From Mesorhizobium sp. WSM3860 (lineage in GTDB: Bacteria > Pseudomonadota > Alphaproteobacteria > Rhizobiales > Rhizobiaceae): DNA of 64,000 nucleotides. Under the pieces are notes generated by a model. The model did no database searches and was not told the origin of the DNA. It saw only the letters and a list, made by a program, of their open reading frames with translations. Location: positions 1 through 64,000 of the forward strand of contig NZ_NSGF01000003.1 in the NCBI RefSeq assembly GCF_002294995.1, given 5' to 3'. Shown here one piece after another: positions 49,133 to 57,180 of this stretch; position 1 is the stretch's first letter; the number at the start of each line of letters is the position of its first letter. Position numbers and translations under genes: made by a program.

Positions 49133-49378
49133 ATGGCGGAACGATCGCAAAACCTTCAGGACCTGTTCCTGAATTCAGTTCGCAAGAGCAAAAATCCACT
49201 TACCATCTTCCTCATCAACGGTGTGAAGCTGACCGGCGTGGTCACTTCGTTCGACAATTTTTGTGTGTTGTTGCGGCGCGACGGGCATTCACAGCTCGTC
49301 TACAAGCACGCCATTTCCACGATCATGCCGAGCCAGCCGGTTCAGATGTTTGATGGCGAGGAAGGCCAGGGCGCCTGA
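49133..49378 (+). CDS. hfq: RNA chaperone Hfq
   Basis: Hexameric Sm-like protein that pairs small RNAs with mRNAs. The 81-residue product has the Sm1 segment ([27 protein letters not shown] in part, with Q9-type proximal residues) and the Sm2 YKHAIST motif. The C-terminal tail is short, as in alphaproteobacteria. ATG 49133 follows a GGGGA site. The next gene, hflX, begins directly after the TGA. Confidence 0.97.
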   Translation: MAERSQNLQDLFLNSVRKSKNPLTIFLINGVKLTGVVTSFDNFCVLLRRDGHSQLVYKHAISTIMPSQPVQMFDGEEGQGA

Positions 49379-50767
49379 TTGGCACGTGAGCAGGACGCGG
49401 ACCGCAGAGTTCGCGGGAAACAAGGACATCAACTCGGGCCGGGAGCCAAGGATCCGACCCGGGCCGTTGTCATTGTGCCGGTGCTTGCGCGCCAGCCGCG
49501 CGGCGATGATGATTCGAGCCGTCCGCGCCTGAGCCGCTCGGCGGATGCCCGCCACTACGAGGCGGTCGGGCTTGCCAGCGCCATCGATCTCGAGCCGGTC
49601 CACACCGCGGTGGTGACGGTCACCGATCCTCGCCCGGCAACGCTGCTCGGCAGCGGCAAGGTGGCGGAATTCGCCGACATCGTGAAGGAACGCAAGGCGG
49701 AGTTGGTCATCGTCGACCATCCGCTCACGCCGGTGCAGCAGCGCAATCTCGAGAAGGAACTGAACGCCAAGGTGCTCGACCGCACCGGGCTTATCCTCGA
49801 GATCTTCGGCGAGCGCGCCAGGACCAAGGAAGGCACCCTCCAGGTCGAGCTGGCGCATCTCAACTACCAGAAGGGTCGGCTGGTGCGCAGCTGGACCCAT
49901 CTCGAACGGCAGCGCGGCGGCGCGGGTTTCCTGGGCGGTCCCGGCGAAACGCAGATCGAATCCGACCGGCGCATCCTGCAGGATAAGATCACCAAGCTGA
50001 AACATGAGCTGGAAACGGTTCGCCGCACCCGCGACCTGCACCGCGCAAAACGCAAGAAGGTGCCATTTCCGGTTGTTGCGATCGTCGGCTACACCAATGC
50101 CGGAAAGTCGACGCTGTTCAACCGGCTGACCGGGGCAGGGGTGCTGGCGGAGGACATGCTTTTCGCCACGCTCGACCCGACGCTGCGCCGCGTGCGCCTG
50201 CCGCACGGCACGCCGATCATCTTGTCGGACACGGTCGGCTTCATCTCGGACTTGCCGACGCATCTGGTCGCAGCCTTCCGGGCAACGCTGGAAGAGGTCG
50301 TCGAGGCCGATCTCGTGCTGCATCTGCGCGATATCTCGGATCCGGATACGGCAGCGCAGGCCGAGGATGTCGAGCGCATCCTTGGCGATCTCGGCGTCGA
50401 TGCCGCCGACACCAGGCGCGTGATCGAGGTATGGAACAAGATCGATCTGCTCGACGAAGGCAACCGCGAGCGCCTGCTTGCCGAGAGCGCCGGCGGCAAG
50501 GCGCCGCCGATCGCGATATCGGCAGCGACCGGCGAGGGGATCGATGCGCTGAAGGCGCTCATCGAGGCCAGAGTGTCGGGTGAGCTGGAAACGATGACGG
50601 TGACGCTGAGCCCCGCTGAGCTCGGCCAGGTCGACTGGCTCTACCGCAATGGCGATGTCGTTTCTCGGAGCGACAATGAGGACGGCAGCGTCACCATCTC
50701 ACTGACGGCCACGCACAGCGCCCGCCAGGAGATCGAGAGCCGGCTGAACCGCAGGAACCACGGCTAG
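49379..50767 (+). CDS. hflX: GTPase HflX
   Basis: Ribosome-binding GTPase that splits stalled 70S ribosomes under heat stress. The 462-residue product has an N-terminal HflX domain with a Gly-rich linker (GGAGFLGGPGETQIESDRR), then G1 GYTNAGKST, G3 DTVGFISDLP and G4 NKID. The start is a TTG at 49379, immediately after the hfq TGA, so translation is probably coupled; an alternative start would drop part of the N-terminal domain. The first 35 residues are poorly conserved in style. Confidence 0.92.
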   Translation: MAREQDADRRVRGKQGHQLGPGAKDPTRAVVIVPVLARQPRGDDDSSRPRLSRSADARHYEAVGLASAIDLEPVHTAVVTVTDPRPATLLGSGKVAEFADIVKERKAELVIVDHPLTPVQQRNLEKELNAKVLDRTGLILEIFGERARTKEGTLQVELAHLNYQKGRLVRSWTHLERQRGGAGFLGGPGETQIESDRRILQDKITKLKHELETVRRTRDLHRAKRKKVPFPVVAIVGYTNAGKSTLFNRLTGAGVLAEDMLFATLDPTLRRVRLPHGTPIILSDTVGFISDLPTHLVAAFRATLEEVVEADLVLHLRDISDPDTAAQAEDVERILGDLGVDAADTRRVIEVWNKIDLLDEGNRERLLAESAGGKAPPIAISAATGEGIDALKALIEARVSGELETMTVTLSPAELGQVDWLYRNGDVVSRSDNEDGSVTISLTATHSARQEIESRLNRRNHG

Positions 50768-50775
50768 ACCGCTGC

Positions 50776-51600
50776 TTATCTCGCGTTTTTGGCCTGCTGC
50801 CAGAGGGTTTCCATCTCGTCCAAAGTCGCCTGTTCCAACGACCTGCCGGAAGCCTCCAGCTCCCGCTCGACATAATGGAAGCGCGAGCGGAACTTCTCGT
50901 TGGTGCCGCTCAGCGCGGCTTCGGCATCAAGTTTCAAATGGCGACCGAGATTGACGACGGCAAACAGCATGTCGCCGAACTCGTCCTTGATGGGTGCCGC
51001 GTCGCCCGTGGCCAGCGCCTCGCGCAGCTCGCCGATCTCTTCCTCTATCTTGTCGAGGATGGGTGCTGCCTCGCTCCAGTCGAAGCCGACACGCGCAGCC
51101 TTCTCCTGCAGCTTCAACGCGCGGGTCAATGCAGGCAGCGCAACCGGCACGCTGTCGAGATAGCCCTTGCCGTGATCTTCCGGGTCGAAGCCGCGCGCGA
51201 TGCGGGCGTTGCGCTTCTCTGCCTTCTCCACCGCCTTGATCTTCTCCCACATGCCCTTGGCCATGCCGGCGCTGCGCGCCTTCTCGTCGCCGAAGACATG
51301 CGGGTGACGGCGGATCATCTTGGTAGTTATGGCCTCGACAACGTCGCCGAACGCGAACTCGCCAACCTCCTGCGCCATCTGCGCGTGGTAGACGACCTGC
51401 AGCAGAAGGTCGCCCAGTTCCTCGCGCAGATCGTCGAAGTCGCCGCGCGCGATCGCATCCGCCACTTCATAGGCTTCCTCGATCGTGTAGGGGGCGATGG
51501 TTGAAAAATTCTGCTCGATGTCCCAGGGGCAGCCGGTCTTCGGCGCTCTCAGCGCCGCCATGATCTCGATCAGCCGGGAGATGTCTTTGGAGGGTTTCAT
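50776..51600 (-). CDS. mazG: nucleoside triphosphate pyrophosphohydrolase MazG
   Basis: Hydrolyses NTPs to NMP and pyrophosphate, cleaning nucleotide pools. The 274-residue product has two MazG domains; the first shows GCPWD and the metal pattern EEAYEVADAI...LREELGDLLLQVVYHAQ, the second EEEIGELREAL...DEFGDMLFAVVN. ATG 51600 gives the normal length. The gene converges with hflX with only 8 bp between them. Confidence 0.94.
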   Translation of the reverse strand: MKPSKDISRLIEIMAALRAPKTGCPWDIEQNFSTIAPYTIEEAYEVADAIARGDFDDLREELGDLLLQVVYHAQMAQEVGEFAFGDVVEAITTKMIRRHPHVFGDEKARSAGMAKGMWEKIKAVEKAEKRNARIARGFDPEDHGKGYLDSVPVALPALTRALKLQEKAARVGFDWSEAAPILDKIEEEIGELREALATGDAAPIKDEFGDMLFAVVNLGRHLKLDAEAALSGTNEKFRSRFHYVERELEASGRSLEQATLDEMETLWQQAKNAR

Positions 51601-51682
51601 GCAACAAACCCTAGCGCGCGCAGCGGCGGGCGACCAATCCCGCCGCCTGGCAAAAGCCCATTGTCCACAGTTGCGCCGGCGG

Positions 51683-52864
51683 TCAGTCGAGCACCGAAAC
51701 GATCGCCTTGGCGAGCTCGTCCATGCCGTCCTCAGGCAGACCGGCCACATTGATGCGGCTGTCCCCCACCATATAGACGGCGTGCTCGGTGCGCAGCCGC
51801 TCAACCTGCGCTTCGGTTAGCCCCAGGCGGGAGAACATGCCGCGGTGGCTGGCGACGAAATCGAAGCGATCGGAATTGGATTGCCGACGCAACGCCTCGG
51901 CGAAGGCGACTCGCAGCCTGAGCATGCGCAGCCGCATCTCCTCGAGTTCCGTCTCCCAGTCCTTCTTCAGATCGGCCTCTTCCAGCACCATGCGCACGGC
52001 CGCCGCGCCATGGTCCGGCGGCATCGAATAGAGCGCTCGCGCCGCCGCCAGCATCTGGCTCATCGCCACGTCGGCCTGTGCGCTGTCCTTGGCGATGATC
52101 ATGGCGGCACCGACGCGGTCGCGATAGACGGCGAAACTTTTCGAGCAGCTCGAGGCGACGACCATCTCCGGAACCTTGCCGGCGAGCAGTCGCAGGCCAG
52201 CGGCATCGGCGTCGAGCCCTTCGCCAAAGCCCTGATAAGCAATGTCGACGAAAGGCAGCAGGCCGCGCTCCAGCAAAACGTCGGCAACCCTGGCCCATTG
52301 CGCAGCATCCAGATTGGCGCCTGTCGGGTTATGGCAGCAGCCATGCAGCAGCACGACATCCCCGCTATTGGCGGCCTTGAGCGCCGCCAGCATGTCGTCG
52401 AAACGGACAGCGCCGGAAACAGCGTCGAAATAAGGATAGTCGCGCACCTGTAGGCCGGCGCCGCGCATCACCGGCAGGTGGTTCGGCCAGGTCGGATCGG
52501 AAAGCCACACCGTCGCGCCCGGGCGCGTGCGCTGTAGAAGCTCGGCCACCAGTCTGAGCGCGCCCGATCCACCCGGCGCCTGCGCTGCGCGGATGCGCGA
52601 ATGATCGGCCTTCTCGCCGAAGGCAAGCTTGATCATGGCGGCGTTGAAGCCGGTGTCGCCGGCGAGGCCGAGATAAGTCTTGGTGTCCTGGCCCGCGAGC
52701 AGCCGCTTTTCGGCCTCGCGCACGGCGCGCATCACCGGCGTCCTGCCGTCGCGGTCCTTGTAGACGCCGACCCCGTCGACTTTGCCGGGGCGCGTGTCGG
52801 CGCGGTAAAGGCCGATCAAGGCGAGGATCTTGTCGGCGGGCGCGGGCTGCAGGGTCTCGAACAT
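51683..52864 (-). CDS. aromatic amino acid aminotransferase (class I)
   Basis: PLP aminotransferase of the AspC/TyrB branch, 393 residues, likely acting on tyrosine, phenylalanine or aspartate. Features: DKILALIGLYRADTRPGKVDGVGVY at the N-terminus, HGCCHNPTGANL substrate/cofactor segment, VDIAYQGFGEGL, and the PLP lysine in ASSCSKSFAVYRDRVGA. ATG 52864 is chosen (MFETL start, GGAG upstream). It is 82 bp upstream of mazG on the same strand. Confidence 0.9.
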   Translation of the reverse strand: MFETLQPAPADKILALIGLYRADTRPGKVDGVGVYKDRDGRTPVMRAVREAEKRLLAGQDTKTYLGLAGDTGFNAAMIKLAFGEKADHSRIRAAQAPGGSGALRLVAELLQRTRPGATVWLSDPTWPNHLPVMRGAGLQVRDYPYFDAVSGAVRFDDMLAALKAANSGDVVLLHGCCHNPTGANLDAAQWARVADVLLERGLLPFVDIAYQGFGEGLDADAAGLRLLAGKVPEMVVASSCSKSFAVYRDRVGAAMIIAKDSAQADVAMSQMLAAARALYSMPPDHGAAAVRMVLEEADLKKDWETELEEMRLRMLRLRVAFAEALRRQSNSDRFDFVASHRGMFSRLGLTEAQVERLRTEHAVYMVGDSRINVAGLPEDGMDELAKAIVSVLD

Positions 52865-53020
52865 CGAATAGGGCTCCAATGGCGGCGGAGTGATACGCAA
52901 ATCGGCCGCGCTTCGCCAGCGGTTTCCTCCGTATGCCGCTCGGTTGCTCGCTCACCCGAGGCCGGCGCAACGTCCGTGGAATCGCAAAAAGAAACGGCGG
53001 CCAGGGATTAAAATCCCCAC

Positions 53021-53572
53021 ATGCTCCGTAAACAGGGCATGAAACGGTCGATGGCACGCTTCGATATCGCCCGGCAGTTGGGATCGCTGCGGCGTTACGC
53101 GCGCTCGCTGACGCGCGACAGCGCCGATGCCGAGGATCTGGTCCATGATGCCCTGGTGCGCGCCTATGAGCGGCGCGCCACCTTCCGCTCGGGCGGCAAC
53201 CCGCGCGCCTGGCTGCTTGCGATCCTGCACAACATCTTCATCGACCGCATGCGCTCGCGGCGGTCGGAGACAGCGCGCATCGAGCAGGCCGGTCATCTCG
53301 CCGATCAGAGCGCACCGGCGTCCCAGGACCATTCGGTGCGCCTTTCGCAGGTGCGCGAAGCCTTCCTTTTTCTGCCGGAAGAGCAGCGCTCCGCGCTGCA
53401 TCTCGTCGCCATCGAAGGGCTGAGCTACGCAGAGGCCGCCGAGGTCAGCGGCGTCCCGCTTGGAACCCTGATGTCGCGCATCGGCCGCGCTCGTGCGGCG
53501 CTGCGCGAGATGGAGGAGGGCGCCGCGGCGCGCGGCAAAAATCACCTGAGGATCGTGGGAGGTGAATCATGA
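53021..53572 (+). CDS. ECF-type sigma-70 family RNA polymerase sigma factor
   Basis: Alternative sigma factor of 183 residues. Region 2 is seen in DSADAEDLVHDALVRAYERR and NPRAWLLAILHNIFIDRMRSRR; region 4 in LPEEQRSALHLVAIEGLSYAEAAEVSGVPLGTLMSRIGRAR. It overlaps the anti-sigma gene by ATGA. Start is ATG 53021; ATG 53039 or 53051 would still keep region 2 intact. No clear copy of an ECF -35/-10 pair was seen upstream. The regulon is unknown. Confidence 0.88.
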   Translation: MLRKQGMKRSMARFDIARQLGSLRRYARSLTRDSADAEDLVHDALVRAYERRATFRSGGNPRAWLLAILHNIFIDRMRSRRSETARIEQAGHLADQSAPASQDHSVRLSQVREAFLFLPEEQRSALHLVAIEGLSYAEAAEVSGVPLGTLMSRIGRARAALREMEEGAAARGKNHLRIVGGES

Positions 53573-54342
53573 CCGCTATCGTCGATCCGGTCACCGATGC
53601 CGATCTCGACGCCTATGTCGACGATCAGCTCGACGTCGCCCGCCGCATCGAGGTCGAGGCGTTCCTGTCCGCTCGTCCCGAAGTGGCTGCGCGTGTGATG
53701 TCGGATCTCAGAACGCGCGACGAGTTGCGCGTGGCGCTGGCCGGGCCAGGCGCAGTGGCGCGCCCAGCGACGACCGAGGCGGCGCGGCGGCTGGAGAGGG
53801 CGCTTGCCAGGGACCGTGCCTTTTCCGTGCTGCAGCGCGCCGCGGCCGCCGCCGTGCTGGTGGCGGCAGGGTGGCTTGCGAACGGCGTCTTCGGCCCGAT
53901 CGCTGTCAGCGAGGTGGTCGCCTCGACGCAGCCGCCCGCCTATGTCGAGGAGGCGGTGAGCGCGCACCGGACGACGCTGGTGCGTGAGACGATGCCGTCC
54001 CAGGCCGAAGCGCCAAATTACAATGCCGACGAGATCCGCGCCGCGACCGCGATCGTCATGCCGTCATTGCCCGACGACTGGCGGATCCGCGATGTCCAGA
54101 TCTATCCGTCGCGGTTCGGGCCGAGCGTCGAGATGGCACTCGAAACGAAGGACCTCGGGCTGGTGTCGCTGTTTGCGATCAGGCCAGGCACCTTCGACGT
54201 AGTGAAGCCCGCCGTCGCGCCTTCGGGCGATATCTCGTCCGCCTATTTCCAGATCGGCGAGGTCGCTTACGCCGTCGTCGGACAAGGCGATGCCGGCGAT
54301 CTCGACCGGGCCGCCGAAAAGCTCGCCCGGACGCTCTACTGA
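53569..54342 (+). CDS. membrane anti-sigma factor
   Basis: A 257-residue bitopic protein. The N-terminal cytoplasmic part (DADLDAYVDDQLDVARRIEVEAFL...) looks like the helical anti-sigma domain, but has no HxxxCxxC zinc motif. A membrane helix lies near residues 88-110 (RAAAAAVLVAAGWLANGVFG). The C-terminal periplasmic domain of about 140 residues is probably the sensor. ATGA overlap with the sigma gene strongly supports the pair. Confidence 0.82.
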   Translation: MTAIVDPVTDADLDAYVDDQLDVARRIEVEAFLSARPEVAARVMSDLRTRDELRVALAGPGAVARPATTEAARRLERALARDRAFSVLQRAAAAAVLVAAGWLANGVFGPIAVSEVVASTQPPAYVEEAVSAHRTTLVRETMPSQAEAPNYNADEIRAATAIVMPSLPDDWRIRDVQIYPSRFGPSVEMALETKDLGLVSLFAIRPGTFDVVKPAVAPSGDISSAYFQIGEVAYAVVGQGDAGDLDRAAEKLARTLY

Positions 54343-54380
54343 AACAGCCAATCGAACCGACCAAACCAAGGAGAACCCCG

Positions 54381-55097
54381 ATGAACAGCCCTAATCTCGG
54401 ATACCGAATGGGCACCGGCGTCCAGGCCGGTGCCGTCTATGACGAGGGCCTGCGCCGGCACATGCTGCGCGTCTACAACTATATGGGCTTCGGGCTCGTG
54501 GTGACTGGCCTCGTCGCCCTCTTTGTGGCCTCGACGCCGGCGCTCTATGTCCCGATCTTCTCCAGCCCGCTGAAATGGGTGGTGATGCTGGCGCCGCTCG
54601 CCTTCGTCATGCTCTTGTCCTTCAAGATGCAGACGATGTCCGCCGCTAGCGCGCAGGCGATGTTCTGGGCCTTCTGCGCGGTCATGGGCCTGTCGCTCGC
54701 TTCCGTGTTCCTGGTGTTCACCGGCACCAGCATCGCGCGCACCTTCTTCATCGCCGCCACCATGTTCGGCGCCACCAGCCTCTACGGCTACACGACCAGG
54801 CGCGACCTGACGCAGTTCTCGTCCTTCCTGATCATGGGCCTGATCGGCGTGGTGATCGCCAGCCTCGTCAACCTGTTCCTCGGCTCGACCGCGCTGCAGT
54901 TCGCCATCTCCGTGATCGGCATCGCCGTCTTCATCGGCCTGACCGCCTGGGACACGCAGACGATCAAGGAGCAGTATGCCGAGAACTTCGACGCGGAATC
55001 CCAACAGAAGCTCGCCGTCTTCGGCGCCTTCTCGCTCTATCTGAACTTCATCAACATCTTCCAGTTGCTGCTGAATTTCACCGGCGAGCGTGAATAA
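54381..55097 (+). CDS. Bax inhibitor-1/YccA family membrane protein
   Basis: A 238-residue protein with seven membrane helices, of the TMBIM/BI-1 family; relatives are pH-sensitive calcium leak channels. The N-terminal soluble segment (about 1-30) is followed by helices starting YNYMGFGLVVTGLVALFV. The C-terminal AWDTQTIKEQYAENF includes the conserved Asp pair region. It starts 38 bp after the anti-sigma gene with AAGGAGAA and may share its transcript. A terminator follows. Confidence 0.9.
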   Translation: MNSPNLGYRMGTGVQAGAVYDEGLRRHMLRVYNYMGFGLVVTGLVALFVASTPALYVPIFSSPLKWVVMLAPLAFVMLLSFKMQTMSAASAQAMFWAFCAVMGLSLASVFLVFTGTSIARTFFIAATMFGATSLYGYTTRRDLTQFSSFLIMGLIGVVIASLVNLFLGSTALQFAISVIGIAVFIGLTAWDTQTIKEQYAENFDAESQQKLAVFGAFSLYLNFINIFQLLLNFTGERE

Positions 55098-55125
55098 GTC
55101 CGGACCGTAGCAGGCAACAGCTTCG

Positions 55126-55167
55126 AACCGTGGCCGACGGTAAACCGCTGGCCACGGTTTTTCTTTC
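55126..55167 (+). terminator. terminator after the Bax inhibitor gene
   Basis: AACCGTGGCC, 14-nt loop, GGCCACGGTT followed by TTTCTTT; a 10-bp stem. Confidence 0.8.
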
Positions 55168-55298
55168 GGCATCGCGTCTGGCGTGGCAGCGCTGTCGGTC
55201 GTTCACGGCGCTTGAGGGGGGCGCACCGCCTGCTGCCCTTGAGTTCAGGCGAAGCCTTTTGCTAGCCTTCCGGCCCGACCAGCAAGTCGCGAGGACGC

Positions 55299-56174
55299 AT
55301 GGAACAGCTGACGCTTCACGGTGACGGCATCTCGGCGACCATCGTCGGGCAGGGGGCCGAGCTGGTTTCCTTGCGCGATGCCGAAGGCACGGAACTTCTG
55401 TGGCAGGCGGGGCCTGAATGGCGGCGTCATTCGCCGGTGCTGTTTCCGATCGTCGGTCGGCTGAAAGGCGACCGGTTGCGCCATGGCGGCAAAGCCTATC
55501 CGATGACGCAGCATGGCTTCGCCCGCGACAGGCGCTTTGCCTGGGCGGAGCAGGGGCCTTCCTCCTGCACGCTGGTCCTGAGCGATGACACCGAGACCCG
55601 CACCCGCTACCCATTCGCCTTTCGGCTGGCCGTAAGCTACAACCTAGGTGCCCGCCAGCTTGGCGTCACCTTCGAGGTCGCCAACACAGGCGATGAGATG
55701 CTGCCGGCCTCGATCGGCGCCCACCCGGCCTTCAACTGGCCGCTATTGCCGGAACTGCCCAAGGAAGCCTACACGCTGACTTTTGCCGACGACGAGCCGG
55801 CGCCGATACGACGCCTTAAGGATGGACTCATGCTGCCGACGCCGCAGCCGACGCCCATCGAAGGCAGTACGCTTGCGCTCTCCGAGCGGCTGTTCGATGA
55901 CGACGCGGTCATTCTGGACAGGCCCGCCAGCACCGGTGTGCGCTATGCCGCCGGGCGGGGGCCGGCGATCGAAATGTCGTGGCAAGGATTCAACGAACTC
56001 GGCATCTGGTCCAAACCGGGCGGGGCGCCGTTCCTGTGCATCGAGCCCTGGCATGGCGTTGCAAGCCCGGTCGATTTCGACGGCGAATTCGCCGACAAGC
56101 CCGGCCTGATGCTGATCCCGCCGGGCGTGAAGCGCAAGCTGAGCTACCGGATCACCGTCAGCCGGGATCCGTAA
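55299..56174 (+). CDS. aldose 1-epimerase family protein
   Basis: A 291-residue galactose-mutarotase-like protein. Landmarks: QGAELVSLRDAEGTELLWQAGPEWRRHSPVLFPIVG at the N-terminus, HGFARDRRF with a catalytic His, IGAHPAFNWP with the second His, and EPWHGVASP. It resembles the YeaD/LacX branch. The sugar is unknown. The small gene at 56178 starts 3 bp after its stop. Confidence 0.87.
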   Translation: MEQLTLHGDGISATIVGQGAELVSLRDAEGTELLWQAGPEWRRHSPVLFPIVGRLKGDRLRHGGKAYPMTQHGFARDRRFAWAEQGPSSCTLVLSDDTETRTRYPFAFRLAVSYNLGARQLGVTFEVANTGDEMLPASIGAHPAFNWPLLPELPKEAYTLTFADDEPAPIRRLKDGLMLPTPQPTPIEGSTLALSERLFDDDAVILDRPASTGVRYAAGRGPAIEMSWQGFNELGIWSKPGGAPFLCIEPWHGVASPVDFDGEFADKPGLMLIPPGVKRKLSYRITVSRDP

Positions 56175-56177
56175 GGC

Positions 56178-56588
56178 ATGGCGTTCGCGATCAAGGCCGA
56201 GGTCAAGGATCCGCTGGCGGAGACATTCTCATTCGCTGCGCACAAAACCATGTACGGCGGCAAGCATATCGCCGAAGGCGACACGATCTTCGTGTTCGCC
56301 AGCGAGAACGAGGGCGGGCAGGGGCTTGTCGCGCGCGGCGTCGTCATGTCCGCCGAGGCCATTCGCAAAAGGCCTGATCTCGACCGCCAGACGCCGCGCA
56401 TCAGTGTTGCCATCCGCCGCGCCGCACTGGCAACGCGGCGATTGGGTCGGGACGAGCTCAAGCGGTTCAAGGCCTGGAGCGATGGCAGGCCCGAGACCGA
56501 GCTCAACTTCAAATTCTATCGCCAGGCCACGAACAAGATCGTCGGCATCTCGGATGAAGCAGCGGCGTTTCTGGCCGCGTTTTTCTAA
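56178..56588 (+). CDS. small protein, possibly EVE/PUA-like, function unknown
   Basis: A 136-residue protein. The stretch HKTMYGGKHIAEGDTIFVFASENEGGQGLVARGVV is in the style of EVE/PUA-like beta-barrels that bind modified nucleotides, but this is a weak resemblance. The rest is basic (RRAALATRRLGRDELKRFKAW) and contains FKFYRQATNKIVGIS. It starts 3 bp after the epimerase gene and is probably co-transcribed. No named family is recognised with certainty. Confidence 0.65.
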   Translation: MAFAIKAEVKDPLAETFSFAAHKTMYGGKHIAEGDTIFVFASENEGGQGLVARGVVMSAEAIRKRPDLDRQTPRISVAIRRAALATRRLGRDELKRFKAWSDGRPETELNFKFYRQATNKIVGISDEAAAFLAAFF

Positions 56589-56674
56589 TGGGCGGGGCAG
56601 AGGGTCCGGCTTCGACCGTCGTGCTGGACAGCGAGCCTGCAGCAATGGTTAGAAATACGGCACGGACGGGTAGG

Positions 56675-56696
56675 GCGCCAGCCGAAAGGCTGGCGC
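56675..56696. terminator. hairpin downstream of the EVE-like gene
   Basis: GCGCCAGCC-GAAA-GGCTGGCGC: a 9-bp GC-rich stem with a stable tetraloop, without a T run on either strand. It may protect the 3' end of the upstream mRNA. Confidence 0.4.
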
Positions 56697-56765
56697 GGCT
56701 TCATCGACGGTCCCAACGCGGTTCGTTATAAACGTTCCGGCCGCTTGCTTTGAAGGAGACGCAAC

Positions 56766-57158
56766 ATGGACCAATTCACCGGCGGCTGCCTGTGTGGCAA
56801 AGTCCGGCTTGTCGCGTCGGGCCGCCCATACAGGGTCTGCATCTGCCATTGCCTCGACTGCCGCAAGCATCATGGCGCGCTTTTTTATGCTTCGGCGGTG
56901 TTCCCTCAGGACGCGGTTACGATCGACGGTGAGACGCGCGACTATGCCGGGCGGTTTTTCTGTCCGCGCTGCGGTTCCTCCGTTTTCGCGCGCACCGCGG
57001 ACGAGATCGAAGTGCATCTCGGGACCCTGGATGCCCCAGATCAGCTAGTGCCGACCTACGAAAGCTGGATCAGCCGTCGCGAGTCATGGCTGCCGCCGTT
57101 TCCAGTCAGCAAGCGATACGAGCGCGATCGCGAGGCAACGAGTCGCTTCGAAGAATAG
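56766..57158 (+). CDS. GFA family (CENP-V/GFA domain) protein
   Basis: A 130-residue zinc-binding protein with three Cys pairs: GGCLCGKV, CHCLDC and CPRCG. The family takes its name from glutathione-dependent formaldehyde-activating enzyme, but most members are uncharacterised. It is the intact relative of the broken copy at 17114-17467. ATG 56766 is preceded by GAAGGAG. It converges with the wHTH-TPR gene. Confidence 0.87.
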   Translation: MDQFTGGCLCGKVRLVASGRPYRVCICHCLDCRKHHGALFYASAVFPQDAVTIDGETRDYAGRFFCPRCGSSVFARTADEIEVHLGTLDAPDQLVPTYESWISRRESWLPPFPVSKRYERDREATSRFEE

Positions 57159-57180
57159 GGCGCTCCATTCAATTCTGGCT

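Noticed and set aside
54343..54380. Possible ybhL-type leader RNA before the Bax inhibitor gene
   Set aside because: Such leaders occur before related genes in rhizobia, but only 38 bp are available and I could not recall or see a matching fold.
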